A stretch of 64,000 nucleotides of DNA from Gambelia wislizenii. Lineage: Eukaryota > Chordata > Lepidosauria > Squamata > Crotaphytidae. Position 1 is the first letter of the stretch. Each line of letters opens with the position of its first letter. Under the pieces are notes generated by a model, which was not told the DNA's origin, did no database searches, and worked only from the letters and a program-made list of their open reading frames with translations. Where the stretch lies: contig JAUMIR010000001.1 of NCBI GenBank assembly GCA_030847615.1, positions 252,281,187 to 252,345,186 on the forward strand. The letters run 5' to 3'. Positions 12,525-22,739 of the stretch are shown piece after piece. The position numbers were made by a program, and so were the translations under genes.

Positions 12525-13705
12525 TACTTGGTTGGGATTTTTGAGGGTGGGTACAGCTGACCTGTTCTTCTGCATTAAAATCAAATGAAACCTACCATGA
12601 AAAAGAAAAACTTCTCAGAAAGATTGACTGAAGCCATTACGCCTCCTCTCATTCAGTGTGGCAAGTCTTGTCTATTTGGCTCCATTACATAAATGTGTAT
12701 GAAATGAAATGAAAGACAAAATACCTCTACTACAACCAGATCAGGCAGATCAGCAGCTTCAAAGAATGACACATTTTCCCTTCATGAGAATAAAACAGTT
12801 TCCACTCTGATATGAGAGAGGTCCTGAGTTCACTTTTCAGGGCAAAAATAAGGTACTGCAGGACCTTATGTTAACCTCTGCATTGACAAGACATTCCCAG
12901 AGTACAAGGGTAGATTTGTGTGTGTGGAGGAGGGGGGGAGCTGATAATTTGCTTATTGCCCTGGAGCTATTAAGAGTTTATACATATTGTGCAACATGTC
13001 TGTAAAAAAAGCAATTTTAAAAAATTAAACAGCGAGACATGACCCCCCCCCAAAAAAGGGCAAAACTAAAGGATATTAATATTACATTTACTTGGTCTTC
13101 ATTATTAGCACCAGGACCTGTGGAAATATTTATTTGGTACCAGGATACTACTTCAGGTGATATCAGGGCTGGCTTTAGGACTCATATGCCCTCTGTTTTC
13201 TTCTTACCATGGTAATGAGCAAAGCAAATTTGTTTTTATGTGGACATGTCCCTGAGCATAAGAAAACAAATACTGCTTAAAAAAAAATGCCCATGTGAGA
13301 AAAAAATGTTTATGCAACACTAAGATTACAAAAGCCATGATGCATGCAACTACAACCTTACCCTACACAAGCAAACTTCCTCCCTTACACACAAACAAAC
13401 AAATAGCCAGAGTTTTTGATTGAAGGAATCTCATGAATCTACTGGAGGAATGGCAGTTTAAACTGAAATGGCTTTAGCCAAAATTCAAATGTGCAGATGG
13501 AATATTTTTTCAGAAGCCTGATGTTCTGGAGAAAAACAGAATAGTTAGAAAGGAAAGAGAAGTTGAACTTGAACATGCTGAATTATGTTCAAAACATACC
13601 TGTCTAGGATATATTTTAAAAACAGACTGCTGGGAAGTCCTGCTTCCAATAATAGCAAATGGAGGGCTAGCTTAAGAAAAGATGTTCAGATTTTCAAAGG
13701 ACTCT
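12525..13705. other. Intronic sequence, nothing recognised
   Basis: No supported coding region or repeat family. It contains only short homopolymer runs, such as C-rich and A-rich runs near 13045. Confidence 0.5.
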
Positions 13706-13833
13706 AGCTGTAAATGATACTTATACAGTCCCACCTCTAGCTTAGGATGGGTTGCAGATTTCTTTGGAGCTATAAATGATACTTATACAGTCCCAACTGT
13801 AGTTTAGGATGAGTTGCAGATTTCTTTGGAGCT
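13706..13833 (+). repeat. 62-bp tandem duplication
   Basis: Two head-to-tail copies start with agctgtaaatgatacttata and agctataaatgatacttata. Both run through ggttgcagatttctttgg or gagttgcagatttctttgg, with a few substitutions between them. Confidence 0.85.
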
Positions 13834-14192
13834 GTTATTTCAAATGGAGTTCTCCTACTTTAGAGAGAACAGTCCGTTGTTTGAAGAGCTGGTTTCAATA
13901 TATAAGAATGGAAGGGTGAGGGGAGGATCCTTGAAATTGCATTCAGGTGCAACTTAAGTACAATTAAAGGTGAAGGTTTTTAAAAAATTAAACAGAAATT
14001 ATTTATAAATGTGTATCTATACATATATGTTATCATAGGCTAATTTTATGCAAATTGTTTTCCTTGTTTGTATTCATTTTTGGTGCTGCACTTCCTCTTT
14101 GAGACAGTAAGTGGACACCATGACATGGAAACAAAGGGCTTGTGCAGATGCAATGCTAGTGATAATTAAATCAATACTAAGTTAGCAGAAGG

Positions 14193-14255
14193 AACAACAT
14201 ATAGCATTGATATTTATTTACCACTTATCAGTGCAACATACTCCCTCTTTCTTCC
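14193..14255 (-). mobile_element. SINE 3'-end fragment
   Basis: gatatttatttaccacttatcagtgc is the reverse complement of the 3' end of the tRNA-derived SINE family seen at 2831 and 32343. Only the end is left. Confidence 0.5.
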
Positions 14256-14297
14256 AGATTATGAATTCTGTTCACCTGGTGTAAGTATGGTTAATTA

Positions 14298-14440
14298 CAG
14301 GCTGAGTATCCCTTATCCGAAATGCTTCAGTCCAGAAGTGTTCTGTATTTTGGATTTTTTTCAGATTTTGGAAAACTTGCATATTCATAATGAGCTATTT
14401 TGGAGACAGGACCCAATTCTAAACATGAAATTCATCCATG
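14298..14440 (+). mobile_element. Tigger-like DNA transposon, left part
   Basis: It begins caggctgagtatcccttatcc after a TA. The inverted partner gataagggatacttaacctg ends at 24203. The two parts read as one short old element split by about 9.6 kb of later insertions. The sequence closely resembles an old pogo/Tigger-type repeat family known from amniotes (recalled, not searched). Confidence 0.8.
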
Positions 14441-14818
14441 TACCATATAATGTATAAGACGTATAAGACGGCGTATAAGACGACTGGGCAGATAAGATGA
14501 CCCCCCCAATTTTTAAGTCAAAATATAGAGTTTAGGGTATACTTGTCATATAAGACGACCTCCCATCACCCACCCTCCCTGAAGCTGCAATCGGGCTCCC
14601 CACTGCGGCTTTGGGGAGGGCAGGAGGTGTCTGGAAAGCTTCCCCCCCTCCAGCCAGCCACCCTTCCTGAAGCCTCCCGGAATCGCAGGGGATAGCTGAC
14701 TGGCTGGGGAGAGGCTCAGCCACATCCCAGGATTCCCCAACCCGCGAGGAGGCTCAGCCCCTCCTGCCCAGCAAGGCTCCCCCCCATGCAGCCTCGCTGG
14801 GCAGGAGGGGATCTACTC
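14441..14818 (+). mobile_element. CCATATA/TATAAGACG DNA element, left part
   Basis: The element starts ccatataatgtataagacg right after a TA. Its mirror end, agtcatcttatatgccggaatatatgg, lies at 24020 and is followed by TA. Multiple tataagacg motifs and a GC-rich core with gcagcctcgctgggcagg are shared with the right part at 23717-24022. This is a non-autonomous cut-and-paste element with TA duplication, so probably Tc1/mariner-type. The family name is not known to me. Confidence 0.65.
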
Positions 14819-15081
14819 CATGACAGGAGCCAAGATAAAAGCTGGCTAGCTTGGCCTGCACATTACATTCAGTCTGCTCAAGCCACCAACTTGCAGGGAG
14901 AAGGAGAAAAGTCTTCCCTCCTCCACCACTGCCTCTTGAGGGAAGGTTTAATGGATGGTGTGTTGTTATTGTTATGCGTTGTTATCATGGTTTTAAATCT
15001 TGAGTTAAATCTTGGTGGTCCAGAGCAACAAAAGATATTTAAAGGAGGTCCCTGGTAAAGAAAAGGTTAAGAGCCACAGGT
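14819..15081 (+). mobile_element. hAT MITE relic, 5' truncated
   Basis: It matches the right two-thirds of the complete hAT MITE at 51029-51391, sharing agggaaggtttaatggat, gcaacaaaagatatttaaa and the terminal aggttaagagccac. The left inverted repeat is missing. Confidence 0.75.
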
Positions 15082-15587
15082 GTATACTGTGCGCACCCTG
15101 ATCCTCTGTATGTTTCCTCTGAAGTAAGGGCCACTCAATAACCAGGAAAATAGGGGAAACAGTCCCCCTAGAAGAGCTGTGCTAGTCTGTTGCAGCCCAA
15201 AGGACCCTCCAAAGAGTTTTGTTGGACATTAAAGACTAGCCATTTTTACGTGGCTTAGGTTTGTCATCGCACTTTCAATGCATCTGATGAAGTGGATCTG
15301 AGTCCATGAAAACTTAGGCCAAAAAAATTGTGCCTTTAGAATGCCATGAAATTCATGCCTGTCATGAAAATGGAAACATGTGATATGTGTTTATTCAGAA
15401 GTGCCACTGTATTGAGCAGGAGTTAAGTCCCTAAGAAGAGGTGCAGCTTGACTGACCTGGAAGTAGTAAAGCCTAGTACTTATATATTAAAATTATTTAT
15501 TCAAAAATTTATTTCTCGCCCTTAGGCAATGATCTGAGGAAGGAATACAATAAAATCAGTTTAGAGCAGTTTAAAACAATCAGAATA
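15082..15587. other. Non-coding sequence with an old dispersed repeat
   Basis: 15170-15320 contains aaagactagcc and gcatctgatgaagtggat, phrases I associate with an old amniote interspersed repeat also suggested near 29527-29620 and 61960-62060. The end near 15500-15585 is AT-rich. No coding region was seen. Confidence 0.4.
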
Positions 15588-15801
15588 CAGTTGTCCCTTC
15601 ATATTTGTTGGGGTTTGGTTCCAGGACCCCCATGGATACCAAAATCCATGAATACTCAAGTCCCATTATATGCAATGGCATAGCAAAATGGTGTCCCTTA
15701 TATAAGATGGCAAAATCAAGATTTGCTTTTTAGATTATTATTTTTTAAAGAATATTTTTCAAGCCATGGATACCAAATCTGTGGATACGGAGGGACAGCT
15801 G
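15588..15801 (+). mobile_element. Tigger-like MITE, complete with TA duplication
   Basis: It starts cagttgtcccttcatatttg and ends ggatacggagggacagctg, with inverted termini cagttgtccct/cagctgtccct. TA flanks both sides, at 15586-15587 and 15802-15803. The 214-base length and TA target identify a non-autonomous pogo/Tigger element. It sits against the Bov-B fragment into which the intact L1 later inserted. Confidence 0.88.
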
Positions 15802-15803
15802 TA

Positions 15804-15860
15804 TTTGTCTTTCTGGCAGTCCACAGTATCTGCAGAACTCTTCTCCAGCACCACATTTCA
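15804..15860 (-). pseudogene. Bov-B/RTE LINE fragment, C-terminal side
   Basis: On the minus strand this continues the reading FEMWCWRRVLQILWTARKT, whose upstream half lies at 23045-23108. It is typical of the end of Bov-B/RTE ORF2. The intact L1 has split it, and the L1 target-site duplication is part of this fragment. Confidence 0.85.
15842..15860 (-). repeat. Target-site duplication, 3' copy (intact L1)
   Basis: The 19-base tctccagcaccacatttca is identical to 23026-23044. It borders the poly(A), which reads as poly(T) on the plus strand at 15861-15870. Confidence 0.95.
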
Positions 15861-16271
15861 TTTTTTTTTTAATTTATTTTTAAATTTCATGCAAATAAAA
15901 ATACATATTTACAAAATTGCATCCAGCATAGTCATGTCTTGCAGTATATTTTACAATATCATTACCACATTTTACATTATATATTTAAACCTTTTTCCAT
16001 AATATATCTTTTTTGATTAGTAAACCATACTTATGTCTTAAATAATTTACATTATTATCTTTATCTTTGTCTTATCTGTGCTGAATTTAAAAGTTTTATC
16101 TAATTACTTCCTTCCTGTAGGTCATCTGATGTTACTGATCCTAAAGTGGATTTCTGTATCGCGAAAAATACTTTTTATTTACTTGTGGTTTCTGTTGTTT
16201 CTCCCATAACCTACTTCCTTCTTTGTTAAAGTTACTTGCCTTACAGTATTTATTCATTTTAATTAAAGATC

Positions 16272-19200
16272 CTAAGATTCTCCATGTTCTTTTCTTTTTC
16301 CCCATCTTGTCATCAGATAGTCAATTATTTTTTGCCAATCTTCTGTACAATTTCTCACATCTTTCCCTCTTAATAACAGTGTCAATTTGTCCATGTGTAA
16401 TGTTTCTTGAAGTTTCTCCAACCATTGGTCTACTGTAGGGGTATCATTGTTCTTCCACAATTTAGCAAAAGAAATGCGCGCTGTGGTTAACATGTAAAAG
16501 ATTATTTTCCCATATTCTTTTTCAATGTTCTTTTCTATCATACCTAATAAAAAAGTTTCAGGCTTCATTTGCATTTTAATGTCTAAGATACTTTCAATAG
16601 TTTGGTGGATTTGTTTCCAGTAGCTAATGGCTTTTTTACAGCTCCACCATACGTGATAAAAAGTGCCTTTCTCTTCGTTGCATTTCCAACATATATCTGG
16701 TGTTCCTTTATACATTAACGATAATTTATGTGGTGATAGGTACCAACGAAAGTACATCTTGTATACGTTTTCTCTTATACTCTGACTTAATGTATAATTT
16801 ATTTGTTTGATCCACAAATTTTCCCATTTTTCTAATTCTATTGTATGTCCAAAGTTTTTCGCCCAAACAATCATATTGTCCTTAATTTGTTGATCTTCTG
16901 TGTCCCATTTTAGAAGAAGATTGTAAATTCTTGATATCATATGTTTGCTACCCTTTCCAATTATCTTGTCCCATTCTGTTGTTTCTGTTGTGATACCTGT
17001 TAGTTTAATGTCTAACTTATATCTTTCCTTCATCTGCCTGTATAAATACCAATGACAGTCTATATTTTCTTTTCTTAGTTCTTCTTGAGATTTGATTTGT
17101 TGATGATTTCCTTTGGTGATTAGTAGATCGCTGTATCTTATCCATTTTTTAGTGGGGATGCCTTCTTTACTGTAAAAGGCTTCATGCGGAGAAATCCATA
17201 TCGGCATTTGTGGGAACAGTCTTGCTCTATATCTTTTCCATGTTTGTATTAATGGATTTCTAATAGTGTGTTTTGAAAAGTCCTTATTTATCAGTTCTTT
17301 ATTATAGTAGAGGTAGGCATGCCAGCCATACCAGTTCCCTACTCCTTCAATTGCCAACAGTTTCTCATTTTTTAGTGTAATCCATTCTTGGATCCATACC
17401 AAACAGCAGGTGTCATGGTACAATTTCAAATTAGGTAGATTTAGTCCCCCTCTTTGTCTACTATCTTGTAAGATTTTCATCTTGACCCTTGGTTTCTTTC
17501 CTGACCAAATAAATTTAGCTAAATCTGCTTGCCATTCTCTGAATACTTTTGAGGATTGAACAATCGGGATTGTTTGAAACAGGAACATCATCTTTGGTAA
17601 AATATTCATCTTGATTACATTTATTTTACCCAGAAAGGATAGTTTAAGATGTCGCCAATTTTCCAAGTCTTTCTTAATTTGTGCCCAAATTTTTCCATAA
17701 TTATTGTGAAAAAGTTCTGCATTGTTGTTCGTAATATTAATACCCAGATATTTCGTCATTTTAGCCTCTTTGAACCCTGATTTCTCCATCACTTCTATTT
17801 TTTCTTCTTTTGTAAGGTTTTTAAACAGTAGCACTGTTTTATCCTTATTTATTTTCAGTCCAGAGAAAATCTCAAAGTCATTCAATATTGTCATTAATGG
17901 AGTGATCTCTAGTGAAGGGTCACCAAGGGATATAACTAAATCATCTGCGTACATTTTCAATTTAAATTTATGTTTTTTTATCTTGACACCTTCTATTTTC
18001 CCTTCTTCATTGATTCTTTTGCTTAACATTTCCATTATTATTATAAACAACAGTGGTGATAAAGGGCATCCTTGGCGCGTGCCCTTCTGAATTTGGATGG
18101 GCTCTGTTTTTTCACCATTTATTATTAATTTCGCCGATTGATTGTTATATATTGTCTTGATCCAGTTTCTGAATTCTGGGCCTATATTTATCCGGTGGAG
18201 AATTTCAAACATTGTACTCCAATCTACATTGTCGAAGGCCTTTTCGATATCCAAAAATATTAAAGCCAATTTTTTGTCTTTACATTTTTCATGATAGTCA
18301 ATGAGGTCTAAAACGTGTCTAACATTGTCCTTGATAAATCTATCTGGAAGAAAGCCCCTCTGGTCTTCATCAATCCATTCTCGTAATACTTTTTTCAATC
18401 TATCAGCCAGTATTGTCGCAAAAATTTTATAGTCAACATTCAACAATGAGATCGGACGGTAATTTTTAGGGTCTTGCGGATCTCTATTTTCTTTATGTAT
18501 AATAGTAATAAATGCTTCTTCCCATGTTTTGGGGTATTTACCTTTCGTAATAGCTTCTAAAGTCTTTTTATATGGTATCCAAATTTCATCTTCCATCACC
18601 TTATAGAATTTAGCAGTGAAGCCGTCCGGACCAGGCGCTTTCCCTTCTTTTAACTTTTTAATGGCCTCTACTATCTCCATTGTTGTTATTGGTTGGTTCA
18701 AAATTTCTCTTTGATGGTTTGTACATTCTTTTATTAAATTTCCATTTAAGAACTCTCGTGAAATGTTAGAAGTTATCGCACGCTTTCTGTATAGTGTTGC
18801 ATAGTAGTCCTGAAAGATTTGTTTGATTTTTTGTTGGTCTGTATATATTTTGCCATCTATTTTGATTTTGTTGATGATGTTTCTTTCTTTTTGTTTCCGT
18901 AATTGATATGCCAACCATTTTCCAGATTTGTTTGAATGCTCAAAATTTCTTTGTTTCAAAAATTGTAATTTCTTTTGAATTTCTTCTGTAGCTTCCAAAT
19001 TTATTTGTTCTTGCAATACTTTGATTTCTCTCAAAGTCTCTTTATTTGTTGGGTCTTTTTGCAAACACAATTCTTTTTCTTTTAGCTTATCTTTAATTTT
19101 CTTTGTTCTTTCTATTTTTTGCTTTCTCAAAATATTATTCTGCTGGATAAAATATCCCCGCATCACTGCCTTAAATGTGTCCCATATAACGGTGATATCT

Positions 19201-20042
19201 GTATCCTTCTCCAAGTTAGTTTCAAAGAACCATTTTATTTCTTGTTTAGCTTTTTTAACTATCTCTTTATTTTGTAGGAGGTTTTCATTAAGTCGCCAAG
19301 ATCTGTCCACCTTCTTCTCTGTTTTTAATTCCAGTAACACCGGATTGTGATCTGACCAGATTTTTGGAAGTGTTTCTATTTTATGAATAGTGTTGACAAT
19401 ATTTCTCGATGTCAGAAAAAAATCTATTCTTGAAAATGATTGATGAGGTTCTGAATAGTACGTATATTCTCTTGCATCTTTGTATTTGAATCTCCAACAG
19501 TCCATCAGGGATAAATTTCCCATCAAATTTTCAAAAGTTTTGGGTAGCTTCCCTTGTTTCTTTTTAGTTTTCGTTTGGGATTTTCTATCCAGAGTAGATG
19601 AGATTACACCGTTCCAGTCTCCCATTAAGATTAATCTATCTTGGTCATATTCGAAAAGTTTCTCCATTAATTTTTGGTAAAATATACTTTTGTTGTTCTG
19701 TGGTGCATACAATCCAAGAATCAGTGTTCTTTTTTGTTGAATATTAGCTTCTATTATTATAAAATGTCCATCTGGGTCTTTGTACAGTTCATGGGATTGA
19801 ATTCTATTGTTTACATAAATGACCACTCCCTTCTTTTTATTTTTTGAGGCTGACACATATTCTTTTCCCAATTTTTTGTTTTTTAGTAGTTCCGCATCTT
19901 TAGCTCTGATGTGGGTCTCCTGTAAACAAACAATGTCATATTTTTCTTTACCTAATACATGATATATTTTTTTCCTTTTTTCCGGGGAGTTGAGTCCTCT
20001 AATATTCCAGGTAAGAATTTTGTAATTCATCTTATATTCCAA
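16272..20042 (-). CDS. L1 ORF2p: endonuclease and reverse transcriptase
   Basis: This 1256-residue protein is close to the usual ORF2p length of about 1275. It nicks target DNA and copies L1 RNA at the nick. The AP-type endonuclease (residues 1-240) has TWNIRGLN (N13), LQETH (E42), Y112, GDWNG (D142, N144), a SRIDFF strand and SDHNP (D231, H232), so the catalytic set is complete. The RT domain (about 460-760) has GKAPGPDGFTAKFY, FLDIEKAFDNVDW (D598), GTRQGCPLSPLLF and YADD at 698-701 (D700, D701). A zinc-knuckle-like C-x2-C-x8-H-x4-C (C1118, C1121, H1130, C1135) lies near the C-terminus. The start follows the ORF1 stop by 29 bases; a second Met four codons later (M5), just before the endonuclease fold, could also serve. 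Translation in L1s is usually by reinitiation after ORF1. No frameshift or stop was found. Confidence 0.95.
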   Translation of the reverse strand: MEYKMNYKILTWNIRGLNSPEKRKKIYHVLGKEKYDIVCLQETHIRAKDAELLKNKKLGKEYVSASKNKKKGVVIYVNNRIQSHELYKDPDGHFIIIEANIQQKRTLILGLYAPQNNKSIFYQKLMEKLFEYDQDRLILMGDWNGVISSTLDRKSQTKTKKKQGKLPKTFENLMGNLSLMDCWRFKYKDAREYTYYSEPHQSFSRIDFFLTSRNIVNTIHKIETLPKIWSDHNPVLLELKTEKKVDRSWRLNENLLQNKEIVKKAKQEIKWFFETNLEKDTDITVIWDTFKAVMRGYFIQQNNILRKQKIERTKKIKDKLKEKELCLQKDPTNKETLREIKVLQEQINLEATEEIQKKLQFLKQRNFEHSNKSGKWLAYQLRKQKERNIINKIKIDGKIYTDQQKIKQIFQDYYATLYRKRAITSNISREFLNGNLIKECTNHQREILNQPITTMEIVEAIKKLKEGKAPGPDGFTAKFYKVMEDEIWIPYKKTLEAITKGKYPKTWEEAFITIIHKENRDPQDPKNYRPISLLNVDYKIFATILADRLKKVLREWIDEDQRGFLPDRFIKDNVRHVLDLIDYHEKCKDKKLALIFLDIEKAFDNVDWSTMFEILHRINIGPEFRNWIKTIYNNQSAKLIINGEKTEPIQIQKGTRQGCPLSPLLFIIIMEMLSKRINEEGKIEGVKIKKHKFKLKMYADDLVISLGDPSLEITPLMTILNDFEIFSGLKINKDKTVLLFKNLTKEEKIEVMEKSGFKEAKMTKYLGINITNNNAELFHNNYGKIWAQIKKDLENWRHLKLSFLGKINVIKMNILPKMMFLFQTIPIVQSSKVFREWQADLAKFIWSGKKPRVKMKILQDSRQRGGLNLPNLKLYHDTCCLVWIQEWITLKNEKLLAIEGVGNWYGWHAYLYYNKELINKDFSKHTIRNPLIQTWKRYRARLFPQMPIWISPHEAFYSKEGIPTKKWIRYSDLLITKGNHQQIKSQEELRKENIDCHWYLYRQMKERYKLDIKLTGITTETTEWDKIIGKGSKHMISRIYNLLLKWDTEDQQIKDNMIVWAKNFGHTIELEKWENLWIKQINYTLSQSIRENVYKMYFRWYLSPHKLSLMYKGTPDICWKCNEEKGTFYHVWWSCKKAISYWKQIHQTIESILDIKMQMKPETFLLGMIEKNIEKEYGKIIFYMLTTARISFAKLWKNNDTPTVDQWLEKLQETLHMDKLTLLLRGKDVRNCTEDWQKIIDYLMTRWGKRKEHGES

Positions 20043-20071
20043 TCCTTAAATATTTTCTTTTCTTTTTCTAC

Positions 20072-21007
20072 TTAAACTTCTTCTTCTTGTAGGGGCTCTT
20101 CTTCTGTTTCTTCCTCTTCAATTTCTTCTGCACCCAGTTCCGTTCCTTCCGCACCTTCTTCTTGAGTTCCTTGTTCTTGCTCTTGTGTTTCTTTATAGTT
20201 TGGTAACTTTAAGTCTTGTTTATATTTTTCCAAAAATTGTTCAATTTTTTGTGCAGATGTAATCCTGAAGTTTTTTTGTTTAAATCTGAAAGATATTCCT
20301 TCCAGTCTTTCCCATTTATATCGCACTTCGTTGTGTCTCAGCAGTTGCGTGATTTCTCTATATATTCTTCTTTTCTTTAGAATTCTCATTGGGATATCTT
20401 TCAACAGGAGAATATCAGATCCTTCAATTGTAAATTTGTTTTCAAAATTTTTCTGCAAGAAAAGATCTCTGGTCTTTTTCCTTACAAAATAGATTACAAT
20501 ATCTCTGGGTAGGTTCCTTTGCCTTGCAATTCTCGACGAAAGTCTGTATATCTTATCCACTTCCCATTCAAACTGGGTTTTTGTTTTCCCCATAAATTTT
20601 GCTAGTTTGGGGATTAGATATTTGTATAAGTCCTCGTCTGGTTGCTCTTTTAAACCTCGTATTTTTACACAATTTTCTCTCCATCTTAGCTCTAAAAGAG
20701 CTTGATCATCCAATTCTCTCTCTTTGTCCTCTTCAAGGGCCACCGTCTTCTTATCTATTTCTTCAATTTTGTTTTCAATAGTACTCACTTTTTCTTTTAA
20801 TTTCTTTGAGTCTTCTGTTACTTTGTCAATAGATTCTCTAATATTTTTTAGTTCTCTTTTCATTTCCTGTTTTATTTCAGTTTTCATTTCTCTTAATTCC
20901 TCTCTCATTAATTTTATTTCTTCCAAAATCAAATTTTGATTTGGTTGGCTAGCATCAAAAGATGGTCTTCTGACTGATTGCAGCGTTGTTTGGGTTGTTT
21001 TCTTCAT
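20072..21007 (-). CDS. L1 ORF1p: RNA-binding chaperone with acidic tail
   Basis: This 311-residue protein in L1 coats the transcript as a trimer and acts as a nucleic-acid chaperone. Residues 1-25 are basic and polar. Residues about 26-105 are a heptad-rich coiled coil, dense in Glu, Lys and Leu. Residues about 112-200 form an RRM-like domain with strands CVKIRGL (113-119) and RDIVIYFV (168-175). Residues about 205-265 are the basic C-terminal domain with MRILKKRRIYREI. The last 40 residues are unusual: 16 of the final 31 are Glu, and this tail is not part of mammalian ORF1p as I know it. The relic ORF1 of the other L1 in this window also has acidic coding sequence in the same place, so the tail looks lineage-wide. 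The start ATG is at 21005-21007, downstream of the 2-kb 5' UTR. Confidence 0.93.
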   Translation of the reverse strand: MKKTTQTTLQSVRRPSFDASQPNQNLILEEIKLMREELREMKTEIKQEMKRELKNIRESIDKVTEDSKKLKEKVSTIENKIEEIDKKTVALEEDKERELDDQALLELRWRENCVKIRGLKEQPDEDLYKYLIPKLAKFMGKTKTQFEWEVDKIYRLSSRIARQRNLPRDIVIYFVRKKTRDLFLQKNFENKFTIEGSDILLLKDIPMRILKKRRIYREITQLLRHNEVRYKWERLEGISFRFKQKNFRITSAQKIEQFLEKYKQDLKLPNYKETQEQEQGTQEEGAEGTELGAEEIEEEETEEEPLQEEEV

Positions 21008-22739
21008 TGTTTAATTTATTTGTTAATATTATAATCTTCTGATATGTAATTTAAATTATTGTTATAGTTGTTATTGCCTAATTCCCTCTTTTATTTTAGT
21101 TTATAGCCAGTCCAAAAAAAGCCAGAAAGTCCCAAGATCACAGATTTCCTCAAGTTATTTAAACATTTAAACACTTGCTTTTAGCTTCTTTTCTTTCTCC
21201 CTTTCTTCCTTTTTTCCGTTATATGTAAAGGGTATCTTAGCTGTGTTTTATCTATCTTCAGATTATGCCAAGGCAGAATTAACAATATACCAAAAATGTA
21301 ACAACTTCAAAGGAAATCACTACTGCACAACTCTACCAGTTTCACCATTTGTAAATATTCTAATCTCTGTTACTCCTCAAATTAATTATGTGAATATAGC
21401 AATCAATTATATATAATGGCTTATTCTGGCCCTATTACTAATATAATATCCCAATAAAGTCAAATTAATACTTATCAGTAATGTAAGATATCAGATATCA
21501 ATGTCTACATCCAAGATTAGGGTTCCACAATATATTATCTAACTCAGATTTATATAGTCAATTTTAAACTCTGTATCTTCAACCCCTGTTTAATATTTTC
21601 AATGTATCTTCAATCTATTCATCTCAAGGCAATTATTTTGTAATATTAATATGTAACAGTCACCATAAACAAATTCATATTATATATCACCCCTTAAGTC
21701 TATTGCTTTGATTCCAGTCTTCCACCCAGTTTGAGACCAAACAAATAATTGATATATATTTACACCTTGCCCCTTAGTATACTATAATGAATTGCTATAA
21801 TAGATTATAATTAATTATATACTATAATGAATTATGGAGATTAATTGTGTAAGTTATTTGATCAGTTCTTATTGTTTATATAAACTTCTGATTTTCTATT
21901 TCCCTTGTACTATAATCTTCTTTCACTGCATGTATAAGTGTCTTTTTTCCTTTGGATAAGTGTCTTTTTTTTTTTCCTTTGGCTTTGTCTTCTCCTCCTT
22001 TCCAATTAGATCCCAACTTATCACGGTCTCTCAGTCTCTGTCTCCTTTCCGTCCTTCATTACAGTGACCTTGTTCTTTCTGCTTATCTTTCGCTTTCTCA
22101 CTCTTCACTCCCTCCCTTCTCTTTCCACCTGGGTTTGTTCTCTGAAGAAAAAAACTAAAATAAACGGGTCAGAATAGAAAAAAAACAGACTGATATAACA
22201 AGCTAAAATAAAAAATATATACACTGGCAGGACATACAAAAAATCTATACTTGTACAACACAATTATCAAACATTAACTTTCCACATTAGGAAGGGTAAC
22301 GTAAAAAAAAACACAAATAGTACAACACAGCACACACTCGGAGTTTAGACAAACAGGGAACATAAAAGTCCGTTTTAGGTCTTCGGTATTTCCTTCCCCT
22401 TTCAGCTCAGCAACAGTAGCGATGACAATGTTCCATAAGCAGTCCTTCAAAGGATATATCGTATCAGATTCTATACTGGATCTTCATACATCAAAAGAGT
22501 TGTATTGTATTATTTTAAGGCTGGTCACGAAGCAACGAAAAATAAATCTGTTTAGCCAGTCTTGTTAACTGTATTTACATCCACAGGGCTCTCACTCCCT
22601 TTTAAACCGCTTTCCGTCTCAGAAACCTTTCTGTCAAGCGACCCTTCCTTTACATCAGGGACCTAACCAGGAGATTTAACAGTCTTCGAATTTATCAAAT
22701 TAGCAGTGTTAAGGTTAAGATTTTAAATTTTAAAAGTTG
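21008..22739 (-). other. L1 5' UTR, AT-rich inner part
   Basis: Long leader between the CpG-rich promoter block and ORF1. It is AT-rich, with a short duplication, aagtgtcttttt...cctttgg, at about 21936-21982. A 68-codon frame on the opposite strand (21952-22158) lacks recognisable domains. No monomer array like that of mouse L1 is visible. Confidence 0.7.

Noticed and set aside
12024..12584. 186-codon minus-strand frame
   Set aside because: It overlaps a SINE at 12326-12524 and has no recognisable domain; best explained as a chance frame.
17722..18090. 122-codon plus-strand frame
   Set aside because: Shadow of the L1 ORF2 on the opposite strand.
21952..22158. 68-codon frame antisense to the L1 5' UTR, considered as an ORF0-like gene
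   Set aside because: No recognisable domain, low-complexity Ser/Leu/Pro composition, and no equivalent seen in the other L1. ORF0 is known only from primate L1.
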